Below the pieces are notes generated by a model, which made no database searches, was not told the DNA's origin, and was given only the letters and a program-made list of their open reading frames with translations. Source: Lacisediminimonas profundi (GTDB taxonomy: Bacteria; Pseudomonadota; Gammaproteobacteria; Burkholderiales; Burkholderiaceae_D). From it: DNA of 64,000 nt. The translations under genes were made by a program, and so were the position numbers. The stretch spans positions 62,001 to 126,000 of the forward strand of contig NZ_VTTH01000006.1 of NCBI RefSeq assembly GCF_008831265.1. The letters run 5' to 3'. Position 1 is the stretch's first letter; every line of letters begins with the position of its first letter. Positions 42,101 to 52,301 of this stretch are shown here, one piece after another.

Positions 42101-45100
42101 AGGAGCGGATGCCAGGCTGGATCTGGGTTGCGCCCATCCTGTTGCTGTGGCTGCTGTCACCGGTCGTTGGCTGGTGGATCAGCCAACCGCTGGCGTCGCC
42201 GGCGCCGGACCTGAGCGCTGATCAACAAACCTTCTTGCGCAGCGCGGCGCGCCGCACTTGGCGCTATTTCGCCGACTTCGTCGCCCCGCTGGACAACTGG
42301 CTGCCGCCCGACAACTTCCAGCAGAATCCGGCGCCGGCGATCGCCTCGCGCACTTCGCCCACCAACATGGGCATGTCCTTGCTGGCAGACCTGGCGGCAT
42401 ACGATTTCGGATATCTGACGCTAGGCGAATCCCTGCAGCGCATGAGCGACACGATGGCCTCGATGAAGAAACTGGAACGCTATCGTGGACATCTCTACAA
42501 CTGGTACGACACCCGCACGCTGCAACCTCTGCATCCGCAATATGTGTCCTCGGTAGACAGCGGCAACCTGGCCGGCAGCCTGCTCACGCTGCAGGCAGGA
42601 CTGGCCGAGCTGAAAAACCAGCCGGTGCTGTCACCCAACGCGCTGCACGGGCTGCAGGACACGTTGCAGGTGCTGGCCGAGATGCTGCCCGCGTCCCCTC
42701 CCCCCGAACTGTCGAAAAAGATCCGCATGTTGCAGGACACCCTGCGCGCACTCACCGTAGACGGAGCGCCGCAGACGCTGGCTGCCGGCGTCAACGCGCT
42801 GGGCCACATCCACCGTGCTGGCGGCGACCTGGTCACATTGCTGCCAACGGATATCGATATCGAAGGCGATCTGTTTTACTGGGCGCGCGCCTTCGACCAT
42901 CAGTTGCGCGTCCTGCGCGACGAGCTTGCATCGCTGACGCTGACACTTGACCCACGGCATGGCAGCGCCATGCCGACCTGGAACGAACTGGCTGGCGCGC
43001 GGGCGGCAGACGGACTCAAGCAGCTTGGCATGATCGATGAACTGATCCGGGACTGCCGCGAACTGGCGGCAATGGATTTCGACTTTCTCTATGACGCTTC
43101 GTGCGGCCTGCTGGCCATTGGCTACGACGTCGGCGAGCGGCGCCGCGATCCCTCCTGCTACGACCTGCTGGCATCCGAAGCGCGCCTGGCCAGCTTCCTG
43201 CTGATCGCGCAGGGACAGGTGCCGCAGAAGCACTGGTTCTCGCTGGGCCGGCTGCTGACCAGCCATGGCGGCGACGTCAGCCTGATCTCATGGAGCGGCT
43301 CGATGTTCGAGTACCTGATGCCGCAGTTGATCATGCCGAGCTTTCCCAACACCTTGCTCGAGCAGACCTGCAAGGCGGCGGTATCGCGCCAGATCGAATA
43401 CGGCCGGCAACGCGCGGTGCCATGGGGAATTTCGGAGTCCTGCTATAACGCTACCGACATGCACCAGGTGTACCAATACCGTGCATTCGGCGTTCCCGGC
43501 CTGGGCTTCAAGCGTGGACTGGGAGATGACCTCGTCATCGCGCCCTATGCCAGCGCATTGGCCCTGACCGTGCTGCCGCGCGAAGCGTGCCGCAACTTGC
43601 AGGCACTGGCCGAGCATGGCTTCCTGGGCGCCTACGGCTTCTACGAAGCCATCGATTACACGCCGTCCCGCGTGCCACGGGGCAAGCAGCACGCCATCGT
43701 GCGTTCGTTCATGGCGCATCACCAGGGCATGAGCCTGCTGGCCTTCGCGCATGTATTGCTCAATCAGCCGATGCAGCGCCGCTTCATGTCCGACCCGCTC
43801 TCGCGAGCGACCGAACTGCTGCTGCAGGAGCGGGTGCCGAAGAAAGGCGCCACCCTGCACCCGCACGCAGCCGAGGTGAGCGCCGCCGCGCGCCCGCCCA
43901 GTGCGGAAGCAGGCACGATCATGCGCGTGTTTTCCGACCCGAACACGCAAATCCCCGAAGTCCACCTGTTGTCCAACGGCCGCTATCATGTGATGGCGAC
44001 CCATGCCGGCGGCAGCTACAGCCGCTGGCGCGATCTTGCGGTGACCCGTTGGCGGGAAGATGCCACGGCCGATGGCTGGGGCACTTTCATCTACCTGCGC
44101 GACAGCGACACCGGACGTTACTGGTCGGCCGCGCATCAGCCGACGCTGCGCCCGGCCGACCATTACGCGGCAATCTTCGTGCAGGGCCGCGCCGAATACC
44201 GGCGTCGCGACTACGCGGTGGAAGTGCATACCGAGATCAGCGTTTCCCCTGAAGACGATGTCGAGATCCGGCGCGTCACGCTCACCAACCAGTCGCCCCG
44301 GCATCGTCATATCGAAGTGACCAGCTACGCTGAAGTGGTGCTGGCGCCGCTGAACGCCGACCTGGCGCACCGCGCGTTCAGCAATCTGTTCGTGCAGACG
44401 GAGATTTTGCCCGAACAGCAAGCCATTCTCTGCACCCGCCGTCCGCGTACTGCGGAAGAGCGGGTGCCATGGATGTTTCACCTGCTGGCCGCACCGGGCG
44501 TGGAGGCCGAGCTCGCGTCCTACGAGACCGACCGCGCCAGATTCATCGGACGCGGCCGGACGGCGGCCAACCCGGTGGCATTGGATAGCAGCAAAGGCGG
44601 GCCAGCCTTGTCGAACACCGCCGGGCCAGTACTCGATCCGGTGGTCGCTATCCGCCGCACCCTGCACCTGGCCCCGGACGAATCGGCAACCATCCAGATC
44701 ATTTCCGGGGTCGCCGACACGCGTGAGGGCGCATTGGCCTTGCTCGGCAAATATTGCGACCGGCACTTCGTCGAGCGCGCCTTCGAAATGGCCTGGTTCC
44801 AGAGCCAGGAGGTGCTGCGCCACCTGAATGCCAGCGAAGCCGATGCCCAGGTCTTCGGCCGCCTGGCCACCTCGGTCATTTACGCCAGTCCCCTGCGCCG
44901 CGCAGCGCCCCGGATCATTGCCCGCAACCAGCTTGGACAGTCCGGACTGTGGCGCTTCGGCATCTCGGGCGACATGCCGATGGTGCTGCTGCAAATCGGC
45001 GACATCAACCGCATCGATCTGGTCAAGCAGGTGTTGCAAGCGCATGCCTATTGGCGAATCAAAGGTCTGAGCGCCGACCTGGTGATCCTGAACGAGGACT

Positions 45101-47829
45101 TTTCGGGTTACCGCGCCGTGCTGCAGGACGAGATCATGCGGCTGATCAACATCGGCCCCGAAGCGCACATGCTCGACAAGCCGGGCGGACTGTTCGTGCG
45201 ACGCGCCGAAGAACTCTCGGAGGACGAGCGGGTGTTGCTGCAGACGGTCGCCCGCATCGTCTTCAGCGATACCGCCGACACCCTGATCGAGCAGGTCGAG
45301 CGCCGGGTGTCGGCGGAGCGCGTGTCGGACCGCCTGGAGCCGGTGCAGAAAGCCGCCGCCGAGCCGGTGTATCCATTGGCCCCACGCGATCTGGTCTTCG
45401 GCAACGGCATGGGCGGCTTCACCTCCGACGGACACGAATACGTGGTCACGCTGGAACCGGGCCAGAACACGCCGGCGCCGTGGGCCAACGTCATCGCCAG
45501 CCCGCACATCGGCACCGTCGTCAGCGAAAGCGGCAGCGCCTATACCTGGGCAGAGAACGCACACGAATTCCGGCTGACATCCTGGAACAACGATCCGCTC
45601 AGCGACAGCAGCGGCGAGGCGCACTACATCCGCGATGACGAAACCGGTGCGTTCTGGTCGCCGACGCCGCTGCCTGCCCGCGGCCGCTCCGGCTATGTTT
45701 GCCGGCACGGCTTCGGCTACAGCGTCTTCGAGCACTACGAAGCCGGCATCAACTCGGAGATGACTGCCTACGTCGCCATGGACGCCCCGGTGAAGTTCGT
45801 GGTGATCAAGCTGCGCAACCAGTCCAGCAGAGATCGTAGCCTGTCCTTGACCGGATACTGGGAACTGGTTCTCGGCGAGTGGCGGCACGCCAACATGATG
45901 CACATCGTTACCGAAGCGGACACCTACACCGGCGCGCTGTTTGCCCGCAATGCCTACGGCCGCGAATGCGCCAATCGGGTGGTATTTGCCCACGTCAGCG
46001 AGCGCGACCCGGCTGTGAGCGGAAGCCGTACCGAGTTCATCGGCCGCAACGGATCGCTCGCCAGCCCGGCGGCGATGCGCCGCAAGCGCCTGTCGGGCCG
46101 GACTGGCGCGGGCCTTGATCCGTGCGCCGCGGTGCAGGCGCGGATAGAACTGGCTCCGGGGCAAACGAGCGAGATCGTGTTCGTATTCGGCGCGGCCCGT
46201 GACGCTGGCGAGGCGAGGCATTTCATCGAACGCTTCGGCGGGCGCGCGGGGGCCCGGCAGGCACTGGAATCCGTGTGGGAACACTGGAACCGCACCCTGG
46301 GCGCAGTGCAGGTGAAGACCCCGGACCCGGCACTGGACCTGCTGGCCAACGGCTGGCTGGTCTACCAGACCCTGTCCTGCCGGCTGTGGGGCCGCAGCGG
46401 CTATTACCAGTCCGGCGGCGCCTACGGCTTCCGCGATCAGCTGCAGGACACCATGGCCTTGATCCATGCCGCGCCCTGGCTCGCGCGCGAACAGTTGATC
46501 CGTTGCGCCGGGCGCCAGTTCCTCAAGGGCGACGTCCAGCACTGGTGGCATCCGCCCAACGGGCAAGGCGTGCGAACCCATTTTTCGGACGACTATCTAT
46601 GGCTGCCGTATGCAGCATGCCGCTATGTAATGACGACCGGCGACACCGGCGTGCTGGACGAGTCCATCCATTTCCTGGAAGGACGCGAGCTGAATCCGGA
46701 GGAAGAGGCTTACTACGACCAGCCGCAACGCTCGCCTGAAGCTGCCACCCTGTACGAGCACTGCGTGCGTGCGATAAAGAACGGACTGCGTTTTGGCGCG
46801 CATCAAATGCCGCTGATGGGATGCGGCGACTGGAACGACGGCATGAATCTGGTCGGCCGCGACGGCAAGGGCGAGAGCGTATGGCTGGCCTGGTTCCTGT
46901 TCGATAACCTGCAGCTGTTTTCAGGCCTGGCGCGCAGCCACGGCGACCACCAGTTTGCCGAAGCATGCAGCACCCAGGCCGAACTGCTGCGCAGCCATAT
47001 CGAGGCCAGCGCCTGGGACGGCGGCTGGTACCGCCGCGCCTGGTTCGACGACGGCACTCCGCTCGGCTCCTCCGTCAATGAAGAGTGCCAGATCGATTCG
47101 ATCAGCCAGAGTTGGGCGGTGATCTCAAACGGGGGCAATCCGATGCGGGCGCGGCAGGCAATGGAAGCAGTGGACAAGCGCCTGGTCCGGCGCGATTCCC
47201 GGTTGATCCAGCTGCTCGATCCGCCCTTCGATCACTCGGACCTGGAACCCGGCTATATCAAGGGCTACGTGCCTGGCGTGCGCGAAAACGGTGGTCAATA
47301 TACCCATGCCGCGATCTGGACCACGATGGCGTTTGCCATGATGGGCGACACGGCACGCGCGTGGGAACTATTCGCCATGATCAACCCGATCCGCCACGGC
47401 AACACGCCAGCGGCGATCGAGCTGTACAAGGTCGAACCATACGTCATGTGCGCCGACATCTACGGTTCCGCGCCGCACACTGGCCGCGGCGGCTGGACCT
47501 GGTACACCGGCGCCGCCGGCTGGATGTACCGGCTGACTGTCGAAACCCTGTTGGGCCTGCAACTGGAAGTGGATCAACTGCGCATTGCGCCATGCATCCC
47601 GGCCGACTGGCCGTCGTACCTGATCCACTACCGCTATCGGGATACCGTGTATCACATCGCCGTCAGCCAGGTCGTCGGCGCCGGAGAACATCCGCAGCAG
47701 GTGACTCGCGTCACGCTGGACGGTGCCGGACTCAAGCTGCCAGCGGCGGGGAAAACCGGGCGAACGCAAGCCTTGATCCCTCTGGTTGACGACCGCAAGG
47801 AGCATCGGGTGGAGGTGCGCTTGGGGTAG
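39145..47829 (+). CDS. ndvB: Cyclic beta-1,2-glucan synthase (NdvB/ChvB-type)
   Basis: A 2,894-residue inner-membrane enzyme, the usual huge size for NdvB/ChvB. It starts a beta-1,2-glucan chain on itself, elongates it from UDP-glucose, trims it and cyclizes it; the product goes to the periplasm for osmoadaptation and host interaction. An N-terminal cytoplasmic region precedes two membrane helices near residues 430-480. The GT84 domain follows, with [14 protein letters not shown] near 650 and the QxxRW-like [13 protein letters not shown] near 790. Further membrane segments lie at about 845-1010. Two carbohydrate-binding/GH94-like units follow, the last with [14 protein letters not shown] near 2557 (phosphorylase-type Asp) and [12 protein letters not shown] near 2786. 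The frame is unbroken. It stands alone, with no NdvA-like exporter in the window. Confidence 0.95.
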   Translation: MASAAPTTSGPGEEKVINIKESAARKALPPRNARDSELLRSELFSIEQLKRHAATLAAERRIDPHPGPDRLLPRLADNAQVLLAAYDVVTAAVTKGQRIAPPEAWLLDNFYLIEQQIGLARRYLPRGYSQQLPRLAAGPSAGFPRIYELALELISHMDGRVDSGNTTEFIAAYQAVEPLKLGELWAFPIMLQLALLENLRRVAVRIAQRREERDTAILWAERMLAMAEKEPDQLIHLLAEFAHTDVPLTAPFVEEFYARIQSQGGAMSFVQAWIEQKLLEQGVTATQLSETAGRASATNQISIANSIGSLRFIGAMDWKSFVESLSVVEQTLREDPAGMHAGQDFPTRDRYRHVIEDMARGSTCSEPEVARTAISLAQTAATQRGPDDRSAHVGFYLIDQGRQSLERAIKCRLSCRSRIARACRRFRLALYLGPILLITALVSVAVLRTSGGLESDGWLAWVFALPLVIACSALAVPLVNLLITLTLPPRALPRLDFSNGIPDSHRTMVVVPTLLAKLEDIDALVEAMEIRYLGNRDPNLFFALLTDLPDALEQSMPDDESLLARARAAVQELNQTYSDDRPCIFYLFHRPRMWNAVERVWMGYERKRGKLEQFNARLRGQAQSAFSEIVGDQSVFASIRYVITLDTDTQLPRDAARALIGNLAHSLNRPVYDARKGRIVDGYAILQPRASISMSSAGQSRFTKLFAGESGIDPYTREVSDVYQDVFAEGSFVGKGIYDVDAFRQAVDERFPENLILSHDLLESGYARSALVADIDLIEDHPASYAMEASRRHRWIRGDWQLAGWLRPRVPGPPGEDGGNGERSRNPLSALSVWKLFDNLRRSLVSPALLALLLAGWLLGPGPAWFWSLLVAAVVFLPALLATVVELIRKPDERDWLVHLSLTARSATRPLARTLLVLVFLPYDSLICLDAILRSGMRMPFTRQGLLIWHLPSYAVRNARRTLADFSREMWIGPAVALGVMLAIEQERMPGWIWVAPILLLWLLSPVVGWWISQPLASPAPDLSADQQTFLRSAARRTWRYFADFVAPLDNWLPPDNFQQNPAPAIASRTSPTNMGMSLLADLAAYDFGYLTLGESLQRMSDTMASMKKLERYRGHLYNWYDTRTLQPLHPQYVSSVDSGNLAGSLLTLQAGLAELKNQPVLSPNALHGLQDTLQVLAEMLPASPPPELSKKIRMLQDTLRALTVDGAPQTLAAGVNALGHIHRAGGDLVTLLPTDIDIEGDLFYWARAFDHQLRVLRDELASLTLTLDPRHGSAMPTWNELAGARAADGLKQLGMIDELIRDCRELAAMDFDFLYDASCGLLAIGYDVGERRRDPSCYDLLASEARLASFLLIAQGQVPQKHWFSLGRLLTSHGGDVSLISWSGSMFEYLMPQLIMPSFPNTLLEQTCKAAVSRQIEYGRQRAVPWGISESCYNATDMHQVYQYRAFGVPGLGFKRGLGDDLVIAPYASALALTVLPREACRNLQALAEHGFLGAYGFYEAIDYTPSRVPRGKQHAIVRSFMAHHQGMSLLAFAHVLLNQPMQRRFMSDPLSRATELLLQERVPKKGATLHPHAAEVSAAARPPSAEAGTIMRVFSDPNTQIPEVHLLSNGRYHVMATHAGGSYSRWRDLAVTRWREDATADGWGTFIYLRDSDTGRYWSAAHQPTLRPADHYAAIFVQGRAEYRRRDYAVEVHTEISVSPEDDVEIRRVTLTNQSPRHRHIEVTSYAEVVLAPLNADLAHRAFSNLFVQTEILPEQQAILCTRRPRTAEERVPWMFHLLAAPGVEAELASYETDRARFIGRGRTAANPVALDSSKGGPALSNTAGPVLDPVVAIRRTLHLAPDESATIQIISGVADTREGALALLGKYCDRHFVERAFEMAWFQSQEVLRHLNASEADAQVFGRLATSVIYASPLRRAAPRIIARNQLGQSGLWRFGISGDMPMVLLQIGDINRIDLVKQVLQAHAYWRIKGLSADLVILNEDFSGYRAVLQDEIMRLINIGPEAHMLDKPGGLFVRRAEELSEDERVLLQTVARIVFSDTADTLIEQVERRVSAERVSDRLEPVQKAAAEPVYPLAPRDLVFGNGMGGFTSDGHEYVVTLEPGQNTPAPWANVIASPHIGTVVSESGSAYTWAENAHEFRLTSWNNDPLSDSSGEAHYIRDDETGAFWSPTPLPARGRSGYVCRHGFGYSVFEHYEAGINSEMTAYVAMDAPVKFVVIKLRNQSSRDRSLSLTGYWELVLGEWRHANMMHIVTEADTYTGALFARNAYGRECANRVVFAHVSERDPAVSGSRTEFIGRNGSLASPAAMRRKRLSGRTGAGLDPCAAVQARIELAPGQTSEIVFVFGAARDAGEARHFIERFGGRAGARQALESVWEHWNRTLGAVQVKTPDPALDLLANGWLVYQTLSCRLWGRSGYYQSGGAYGFRDQLQDTMALIHAAPWLAREQLIRCAGRQFLKGDVQHWWHPPNGQGVRTHFSDDYLWLPYAACRYVMTTGDTGVLDESIHFLEGRELNPEEEAYYDQPQRSPEAATLYEHCVRAIKNGLRFGAHQMPLMGCGDWNDGMNLVGRDGKGESVWLAWFLFDNLQLFSGLARSHGDHQFAEACSTQAELLRSHIEASAWDGGWYRRAWFDDGTPLGSSVNEECQIDSISQSWAVISNGGNPMRARQAMEAVDKRLVRRDSRLIQLLDPPFDHSDLEPGYIKGYVPGVRENGGQYTHAAIWTTMAFAMMGDTARAWELFAMINPIRHGNTPAAIELYKVEPYVMCADIYGSAPHTGRGGWTWYTGAAGWMYRLTVETLLGLQLEVDQLRIAPCIPADWPSYLIHYRYRDTVYHIAVSQVVGAGEHPQQVTRVTLDGAGLKLPAAGKTGRTQALIPLVDDRKEHRVEVRLG

Positions 47830-47900
47830 ACGCAACCCGTGTGCATGCATGTCGACTCCCCGGCTGCGGCGCTACGCCCGCATCGGCTCCGCCACCCCAG

Positions 47901-48680
47901 TCAGATCGCCTTGATCACCCCGCCGTCGACCTGCAATGCGACGCCGTTGATATAGGACGCCTGCTCGGAGACAAGAAAGCATACGGCGCTGGCGATTTCA
48001 TGCGCCTCGCCCAGGCGACCCACGGGGATGCCGCCCACCTTCATCCTGACGTAATCATCAGCGCCGCCCTTGGCTTCTTCCGCACCCTTCTTGAAACGGT
48101 CGGTGTTGATGGGCCCTGGCACGATCACGTTGACCAGCACGCCATCCTGTCCGGCCTCGTTGGCCAGGTACTTGAACAAGCCGGCCACACCCGGCCGGGT
48201 GGCGACCGAAGTCACCAGGTCCGGGATCGGTTCGCGCACCGAGCGGGCCTGCACGGTGACTACCCTTCCCCATTTTCGCTGCCGCATGCCAGGCACCAGC
48301 TTGCGCGTGAGCCGGAATCCGGCAAGCACCGTGACATCGAAGGCTTCCAGCAGATCGGCGTCGGAGACCTCGGCAAAGCCGCCACGCTTGGGAGAACCGC
48401 CGATGAACACCAGGATGTCCACTTGCCCGAAGCGCTCATTGGCAGCATTGCAAAGCCGGTCGATGTCGGCGGCGCTGCTCAAGTCCGCCTGCACCGCAAG
48501 CACATTGCCCTCCCCTGCCAACTGCGTCACTTCCTGCGCCGCCGCCTCCAGCCGCTCCGCATTGCGCGCGCACATCACGATCCTGGCACCTTCGGCGGCC
48601 AATGCGAGTGCACACTGCTTGCCGATGCCATTGCTCGACGCCGTCACCAGGGCAATCTTGCCCTTCAAGCCGAGATCCAT
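47901..48680 (-). CDS. SDR-family protein with degenerate catalytic motif
   Basis: A 259-residue short-chain dehydrogenase fold. The cofactor region LVTASSNGIGKQCALALA replaces TGxxxGIG with TASSNGIG, and the NNAG motif reads FIGGSP. The catalytic YxxxK is missing: where YSATKAG is expected the protein has SVATRPGV, so Tyr and Lys are both replaced. C-terminal VNVIVPGPINTDRFKKG and INGVALQVDGG are normal. A known divergent SDR subgroup lacks the standard tetrad, so this may be functional with other chemistry or a binding protein. It starts 2 nt after the binding-protein-like gene and forms a two-gene operon with it. It is convergent with ndvB. Confidence 0.9.
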   Translation of the reverse strand: MDLGLKGKIALVTASSNGIGKQCALALAAEGARIVMCARNAERLEAAAQEVTQLAGEGNVLAVQADLSSAADIDRLCNAANERFGQVDILVFIGGSPKRGGFAEVSDADLLEAFDVTVLAGFRLTRKLVPGMRQRKWGRVVTVQARSVREPIPDLVTSVATRPGVAGLFKYLANEAGQDGVLVNVIVPGPINTDRFKKGAEEAKGGADDYVRMKVGGIPVGRLGEAHEIASAVCFLVSEQASYINGVALQVDGGVIKAI

Positions 48681-48682
48681 TC

Positions 48683-49615
48683 CTATGCTCCTTCCTGCAA
48701 AGCGGATTCCAGATACATCTCTTCATAGACTGCAGCGGGCGACATATCCGCCGCCCCGGGATACCTGGCGCGGAACGAATCAATCACCCGCTGTATGCCT
48801 TCACGCGAAGCTGCCGGCCGATCCTGAAATCGCCTCGCATAGAAGCGCTGGATCGCGGCCGCCTGCGTAGCATCCACAAAACCCAGATGGCGCTGCAACA
48901 CCGGAATGACTTGTTCCGATTCGCTCTTGAACAAGCGGATGGCGCGTACATAGGCGGTCACCACTTTCTTCACCAGTCCAGGCTGCGCCGCAGCCAACCG
49001 GCGGGTGGTAGCCAGCACCGGCCCCTGGTAGCCCAGCGCTTGCCCAAGGTCGGCCAATTCGCAAAAGCCAAAAGCCACCTCGCCTGCCAGCTTGTAATCG
49101 GCAGTCAGTACGCCTGCGTCGATACGGCCGTCGGCCAGCGCACGATAGATCGCCGGGTAGGTGCCAAGCGCCACCAGCGTCGCATCATGCTTGCCCCAGC
49201 GCGCCAGAATCTGGCTGGCTGAAAAACCGGTCTGGCCGGCGGCAGATAGCACCCCCACGGTGGAAATCCGGGCCGGATCGGTGATGCCATTCCGACCGAG
49301 CAGGTGCAATGCGGCAAGCTTCTCGGCCGCCATCACGATCAGCGGGTCGTGGCCGTCCAGCGCGGCCTGAACCACTGGCACCGATCCGAATTCCGCAAAC
49401 TGGAATTCGCCACCGATCAACCCGGCCACGCCATCGGGCCCGGCAGTCTCTTCCCGGACGATCTGCAGGTCCAGGCCCTGCGCCGCAAATGTGCCCAACG
49501 CGCGCCCGATCACGCCCAGGCTCTGCGCGGTGGAGCGCAGCCCGAGCGCCAGCGTCACCGGCGTGAGCGCCGCGTCAGGATCCGGCCCGCCGTGGCCGCT
49601 GCCATTCTTGTTCAT
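48683..49615 (-). CDS. NMT1/SsuA-like solute-binding-fold protein, no signal peptide
   Basis: A 310-residue protein of the periplasmic-binding type 2 fold, NMT1/SsuA-like: VTLALGLRSTAQSLGVIGRALGTFAAQGLDLQIV (key residues near positions 19-50), GLIGGEFQFAEFGSVPVVQAAL and GRIDAGVLTADYKLAGEVAFG. The start at 49615 follows GGGGAGG. The N-terminus MNKNGSGHGGPDPDAALTP is polar, with no signal peptide or lipobox, so the protein seems cytoplasmic. ABC permease and ATPase partners of this type are absent. It could be a cytoplasmic sensor, an enzyme on this fold, or an SBP whose true start was misjudged. It is divergent from the Rieske oxygenase gene and coupled to the degenerate SDR gene. Confidence 0.82.
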   Translation of the reverse strand: MNKNGSGHGGPDPDAALTPVTLALGLRSTAQSLGVIGRALGTFAAQGLDLQIVREETAGPDGVAGLIGGEFQFAEFGSVPVVQAALDGHDPLIVMAAEKLAALHLLGRNGITDPARISTVGVLSAAGQTGFSASQILARWGKHDATLVALGTYPAIYRALADGRIDAGVLTADYKLAGEVAFGFCELADLGQALGYQGPVLATTRRLAAAQPGLVKKVVTAYVRAIRLFKSESEQVIPVLQRHLGFVDATQAAAIQRFYARRFQDRPAASREGIQRVIDSFRARYPGAADMSPAAVYEEMYLESALQEGA

Positions 49616-49695
49616 GCCCCGCCTCCCCTGTTCCATTTCTTGCGGCCACATCACCGGATGCGCAGCAAATTCAAAACCGTTAGCCAACTAAGCAT

Positions 49696-49712
49696 TGCTA
49701 ATAACATTAGCA
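49696..49712. promoter_or_regulatory. Perfect inverted repeat, likely operator of the SBP-like gene
   Basis: TGCTAAT (49696-49702) and ATTAGCA (49706-49712) form a perfect 7-bp inverted repeat around AAC, 81 nt upstream of the minus-strand start at 49615. A 17-bp symmetrical site is what a dimeric winged-helix regulator such as MarR would bind. The only such regulator close by is the MarR protein at 52302. The assignment is inferred. Confidence 0.5.
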
Positions 49713-49914
49713 TCGTTTGATCAAATCGTGCGTGAAAAAAATGGCGCTCCGCCGGGCGTCACCGCGATGGTGCGCCGCATCACCAACCCGGTGCCCAAGG
49801 CGAGAAGTGGGACCGATCAAAGCCAGGAAATGTCCGATAAGGTGCATGGGCGGCCTCGAAATTGATAGCGGCAGCGGGCACTTTTCTTGCGATCAGTGAT
49901 CATGAAAAAAACGC

Positions 49915-49956
49915 TTTTCAGCAAAACAAAAACTCTGATACTGTTAGGACACTAAC
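49915..49956 (+). promoter_or_regulatory. Putative promoter with overlapping operator for the Rieske gene
   Basis: A possible -35 TTTTCA (49915-49920) and -10 GATACT (49937-49942) are separated by 16 nt, each matching four of six consensus bases. Directly downstream GTTAG-GACA-CTAAC (49943-49956) is a 5-bp inverted repeat around the expected start of transcription, a position suited to repression. The Rieske gene starts at 49971. Confidence 0.38.
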
Positions 49957-49970
49957 TAACTTTGACAGGC

Positions 49971-51068
49971 ATGGACATGAACGTGTCGACATCCGAAATC
50001 AAGTTTGTGGAGCGACCCGGCCAGCAGGGCGGCAAGGCGCCGGCAGCTCGTCGCAACCCGTGGAAGGACGTGGAAGAAAAGTTTGCGCTCGGCCTGCGCA
50101 ACCACTGGTATGCGATCCTGCCCAGCGACGAACTGCCGCTGGACAAGCCGGTCGGAATCAAGCGCCTCGGCGCCGACCTGGTGGTGTGGCGCGACGCTGA
50201 AGGCCAGGTGCGCGTATTCGAAGACCGCTGCCCGCACCGCGGCGCCAAGCTCTCGCTGGGCGTGCAACAGGACGGTGGACTGCGCTGCTGGTATCACGGA
50301 TGGAAGTTCGACAGCGAGGGCCAGTGCAATTCGATCCCATCCGAAGGCGGCGAATGCGCGACCTCGAAACGGGTGCGCGTGCGCTCCTATCCGGTCGAAG
50401 AGCATGGCGGCCTGATCTTCGCCTATTTCTCCAGCGACGACAGCCCTCCCGCCGTGCCCTGCCAGAATCCCTATGAACTGGAAAGCCCCGAATGGAACGG
50501 ATTCATCGTCCGCCACCACTGGCAGGGCGTGCCGTGGATACGGGCGATGGACAACCTGATCGATCCGATCCATGGGCCGTTCCTCCACATGGGGACTTAC
50601 ACGCTGAGTTCGAACAAGGGCCATACCGACACGATCGAGGTGCGCAAGAACCCGGACGACAGCTATTTCGTCGGCCGCAAGGGACAGGCGCTGGTCAATT
50701 TCGACTTCACCGAATACCACTTTCCCAACTGGTTCCGGCTTGACATTCCCTACCCCTGGTCGGCCGGACCTGGTGGACCAATGCGCATCCTGGTGCTAGT
50801 GTGCCCGATCGACGCCGATTCGTGCCAGGTGTACATGGTCCGCAAACGCAAGATCACCGGCTGGAAATGGTGGTTGTGGAAGGCGCTATGGCACATCCGC
50901 CTTGAAAAGAAAATGTGGCAGGTGATCGACCAGGACGTCGCCATCCTGAGTTCGCAGGACGGCACTACCTGTCTCGACCATGAAAGCCTGGTGCAAAGCG
51001 ATGCGGGCATCGCAACCATGCGCAAGCTGTTCCGCGAGGCTGCTCAAGCGAAGGAGGATCGTCCATGA
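49971..51068 (+). CDS. Rieske aromatic-ring hydroxylating oxygenase, alpha subunit
   Basis: A 365-residue terminal oxygenase of the phthalate/vanillate type (alpha subunit only). The Rieske cluster ligands are Cys87 and His89 in CPHRGAKLS and Cys106 and His109 in CWYHGWKF. The mononuclear iron site is in AMDNLIDPIHGPFLHMG, with His201 and His206 as ligands and Asp198 as the bridging residue. It hydroxylates or demethylates an aromatic acid using electrons from a reductase, most likely the PDR-type protein at 60972. The start at 49971 (MDMNVSTSEI) is chosen; ATG at 49977 is possible. It overlaps the LigA-like gene by ATGA, so ring hydroxylation and ring cleavage are coupled. Confidence 0.92.
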   Translation: MDMNVSTSEIKFVERPGQQGGKAPAARRNPWKDVEEKFALGLRNHWYAILPSDELPLDKPVGIKRLGADLVVWRDAEGQVRVFEDRCPHRGAKLSLGVQQDGGLRCWYHGWKFDSEGQCNSIPSEGGECATSKRVRVRSYPVEEHGGLIFAYFSSDDSPPAVPCQNPYELESPEWNGFIVRHHWQGVPWIRAMDNLIDPIHGPFLHMGTYTLSSNKGHTDTIEVRKNPDDSYFVGRKGQALVNFDFTEYHFPNWFRLDIPYPWSAGPGGPMRILVLVCPIDADSCQVYMVRKRKITGWKWWLWKALWHIRLEKKMWQVIDQDVAILSSQDGTTCLDHESLVQSDAGIATMRKLFREAAQAKEDRP

Positions 51069-51340
51069 GCCTGTACACAGTGCAGCAAACCCTGTTCCGG
51101 CTCAAGAAAGACAAGCCATTTTCCGCCACGTTCAAGGAGCTTGGCGCCGCCGCACTGGCGACGCTGGACCTGTCGGAACAAGAGCGCGATGCCGTTGCCA
51201 ATGGCGACCTCGCCGGGCTGTATCGAATGGGCGTGCACCCGCTGCTGCTGGCGCCCTATGCACGCCTGATGGGCATTGCACGGCCGCGCTACCAGGAGCT
51301 GCTGGCGCCGCTGGCAGGCCTGCAACGGCTGAAGAGTTGA
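51065..51340 (+). CDS. LigA-like small subunit of extradiol dioxygenase
   Basis: A 91-residue helical protein of the LigA family, the small alpha subunit that caps the active site of class III (LigAB-type) extradiol dioxygenases. Typical features are the N-terminal VQQTLFRLKKDKPF, the LSEQERDAVANGDLAGLYRMGVHPLLL segment (key residues LTxxExxAxxxxDxxxLxxxGxHxxLL) and an AR(L/M)G motif. The gene overlaps the Rieske stop by 4 nt, and the catalytic LigB-like subunit begins 60 nt later. It contains no catalytic residues of its own. Confidence 0.88.
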   Translation: MSLYTVQQTLFRLKKDKPFSATFKELGAAALATLDLSEQERDAVANGDLAGLYRMGVHPLLLAPYARLMGIARPRYQELLAPLAGLQRLKS

Positions 51341-51400
51341 GAGATTCAGAGATGATCGCCGTTTTCCCTGCCAACGCAGCACAACGCATGGAGTATCAAA

Positions 51401-52213
51401 ATGGGTAGTCTGGTTTTTGCCGGGGCAATGAGCCACGCGCCAGGTATCGCGGCATTCACCAGCGCCGCCGAAGAAGGGCAGCGCCAGAGATTCTTTGCTG
51501 CGGTCGAACAGGCCCGGGAACAGCTAGCGCAAGCGCGTCCCGATGTGCTGGTGGTGATTGCACCCGACCATTTCGCCAACTTCTTCATCGACAACATGCC
51601 GGCCGCCTGTGTCACGACAGCCGAGTCCTATGTCGGCCCGATCGAGGACTGGCTGGGCATGCCGAAAACCAGGATTCCGGGCGCCCCGGCACTGGCGCGT
51701 TCGATCCTGGCCCGCGCATTCGCAAACGACATCGAACCGGCGTTCTCGGAGAGCGTTGAGCTCGATCATGGCGTCATGGTCGCGCTCAAACTCCTGACAC
51801 CGGACCTCGACATTCCTATTGTCTGGATCATGCAGAATTGCCAGGTGCCGCCGCTGATGTCCCTGAAGCGTTGCTATGCGCTGGGCAGAGCCGTTCGCGA
51901 AGCAATCGATGCCAGCACGCTGCGGGTCGCCGTGGTCGGCACCGGCGGACTGTCGCATGCCCCCGGCGCGGCAGAGGCAGACCAGCTTGATCCCGCATTC
52001 GACCGTCACTTCCTGTCGCTACTCGACCAGAACGCGATTCCAGAAGTTCTGGCACTGACCAATGAGCGGATCGATGCCGCCGGTTTTGGCGCCTGGGAAA
52101 TCAGGCAGTGGGTTACCGCCCTCGGCGTGGCGCATGACCGCAAGCCACGCACGCTGGCGTACGAGGATATCCATGCCTGGGACACCGGCTGCGCGGTGGC
52201 GCTGTACGAATGA
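51401..52213 (+). CDS. LigB-like class III extradiol ring-cleavage dioxygenase
   Basis: A 270-residue catalytic subunit. Predicted Fe(II) ligands are His12 (MSHAPG), His57 (APDHFAN) and Glu233 (AGFGAWEIRQW). The acid-base His is His186 (GTGGLSHAPG), and His123 lies in VELDHGVMV. These correspond to the LigB ligands and catalytic His of protocatechuate 4,5-dioxygenase. It opens a catechol-type (or aminophenol-type) ring next to the hydroxyl pair with O2. The exact substrate is not readable from sequence. It follows the LigA-like gene and precedes a MarR regulator gene in the same direction. Confidence 0.92.
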   Translation: MGSLVFAGAMSHAPGIAAFTSAAEEGQRQRFFAAVEQAREQLAQARPDVLVVIAPDHFANFFIDNMPAACVTTAESYVGPIEDWLGMPKTRIPGAPALARSILARAFANDIEPAFSESVELDHGVMVALKLLTPDLDIPIVWIMQNCQVPPLMSLKRCYALGRAVREAIDASTLRVAVVGTGGLSHAPGAAEADQLDPAFDRHFLSLLDQNAIPEVLALTNERIDAAGFGAWEIRQWVTALGVAHDRKPRTLAYEDIHAWDTGCAVALYE

Positions 52214-52301
52214 TTCCTGTCCAGCCTGCATGCAAGAGCCGGCAATGGTCTGCACGGCGTGCCGAACATGCGGCTGCCCCGCCTCACCATGGTAATCACG
52301 A

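Larger units (their letters stand above)
49616..49970. other. Divergent promoter region between the SBP-like and Rieske genes
   Basis: This 355-nt non-coding region is AT-rich compared with its flanks. It contains two inverted repeats listed separately and must hold the promoters of both the minus-strand SBP-SDR pair and the plus-strand oxygenase genes. No gene is supported within it. Confidence 0.6.

Noticed and set aside
43288-46581. A very long open frame (about 1,097 codons) on the minus strand opposite the glucan synthase
   Set aside because: It lies wholly inside the well-supported ndvB frame, has no recognisable domain, and such long antisense frames are expected in high-GC DNA.
48683-49615. 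Identification as 4,5-dihydroxyphthalate decarboxylase
   Set aside because: The fold and lack of signal peptide fit, and phthalate-type oxygenase genes are adjacent, but the sequence motifs look more like NMT1/SsuA solute-binding proteins; kept only as an alternative.
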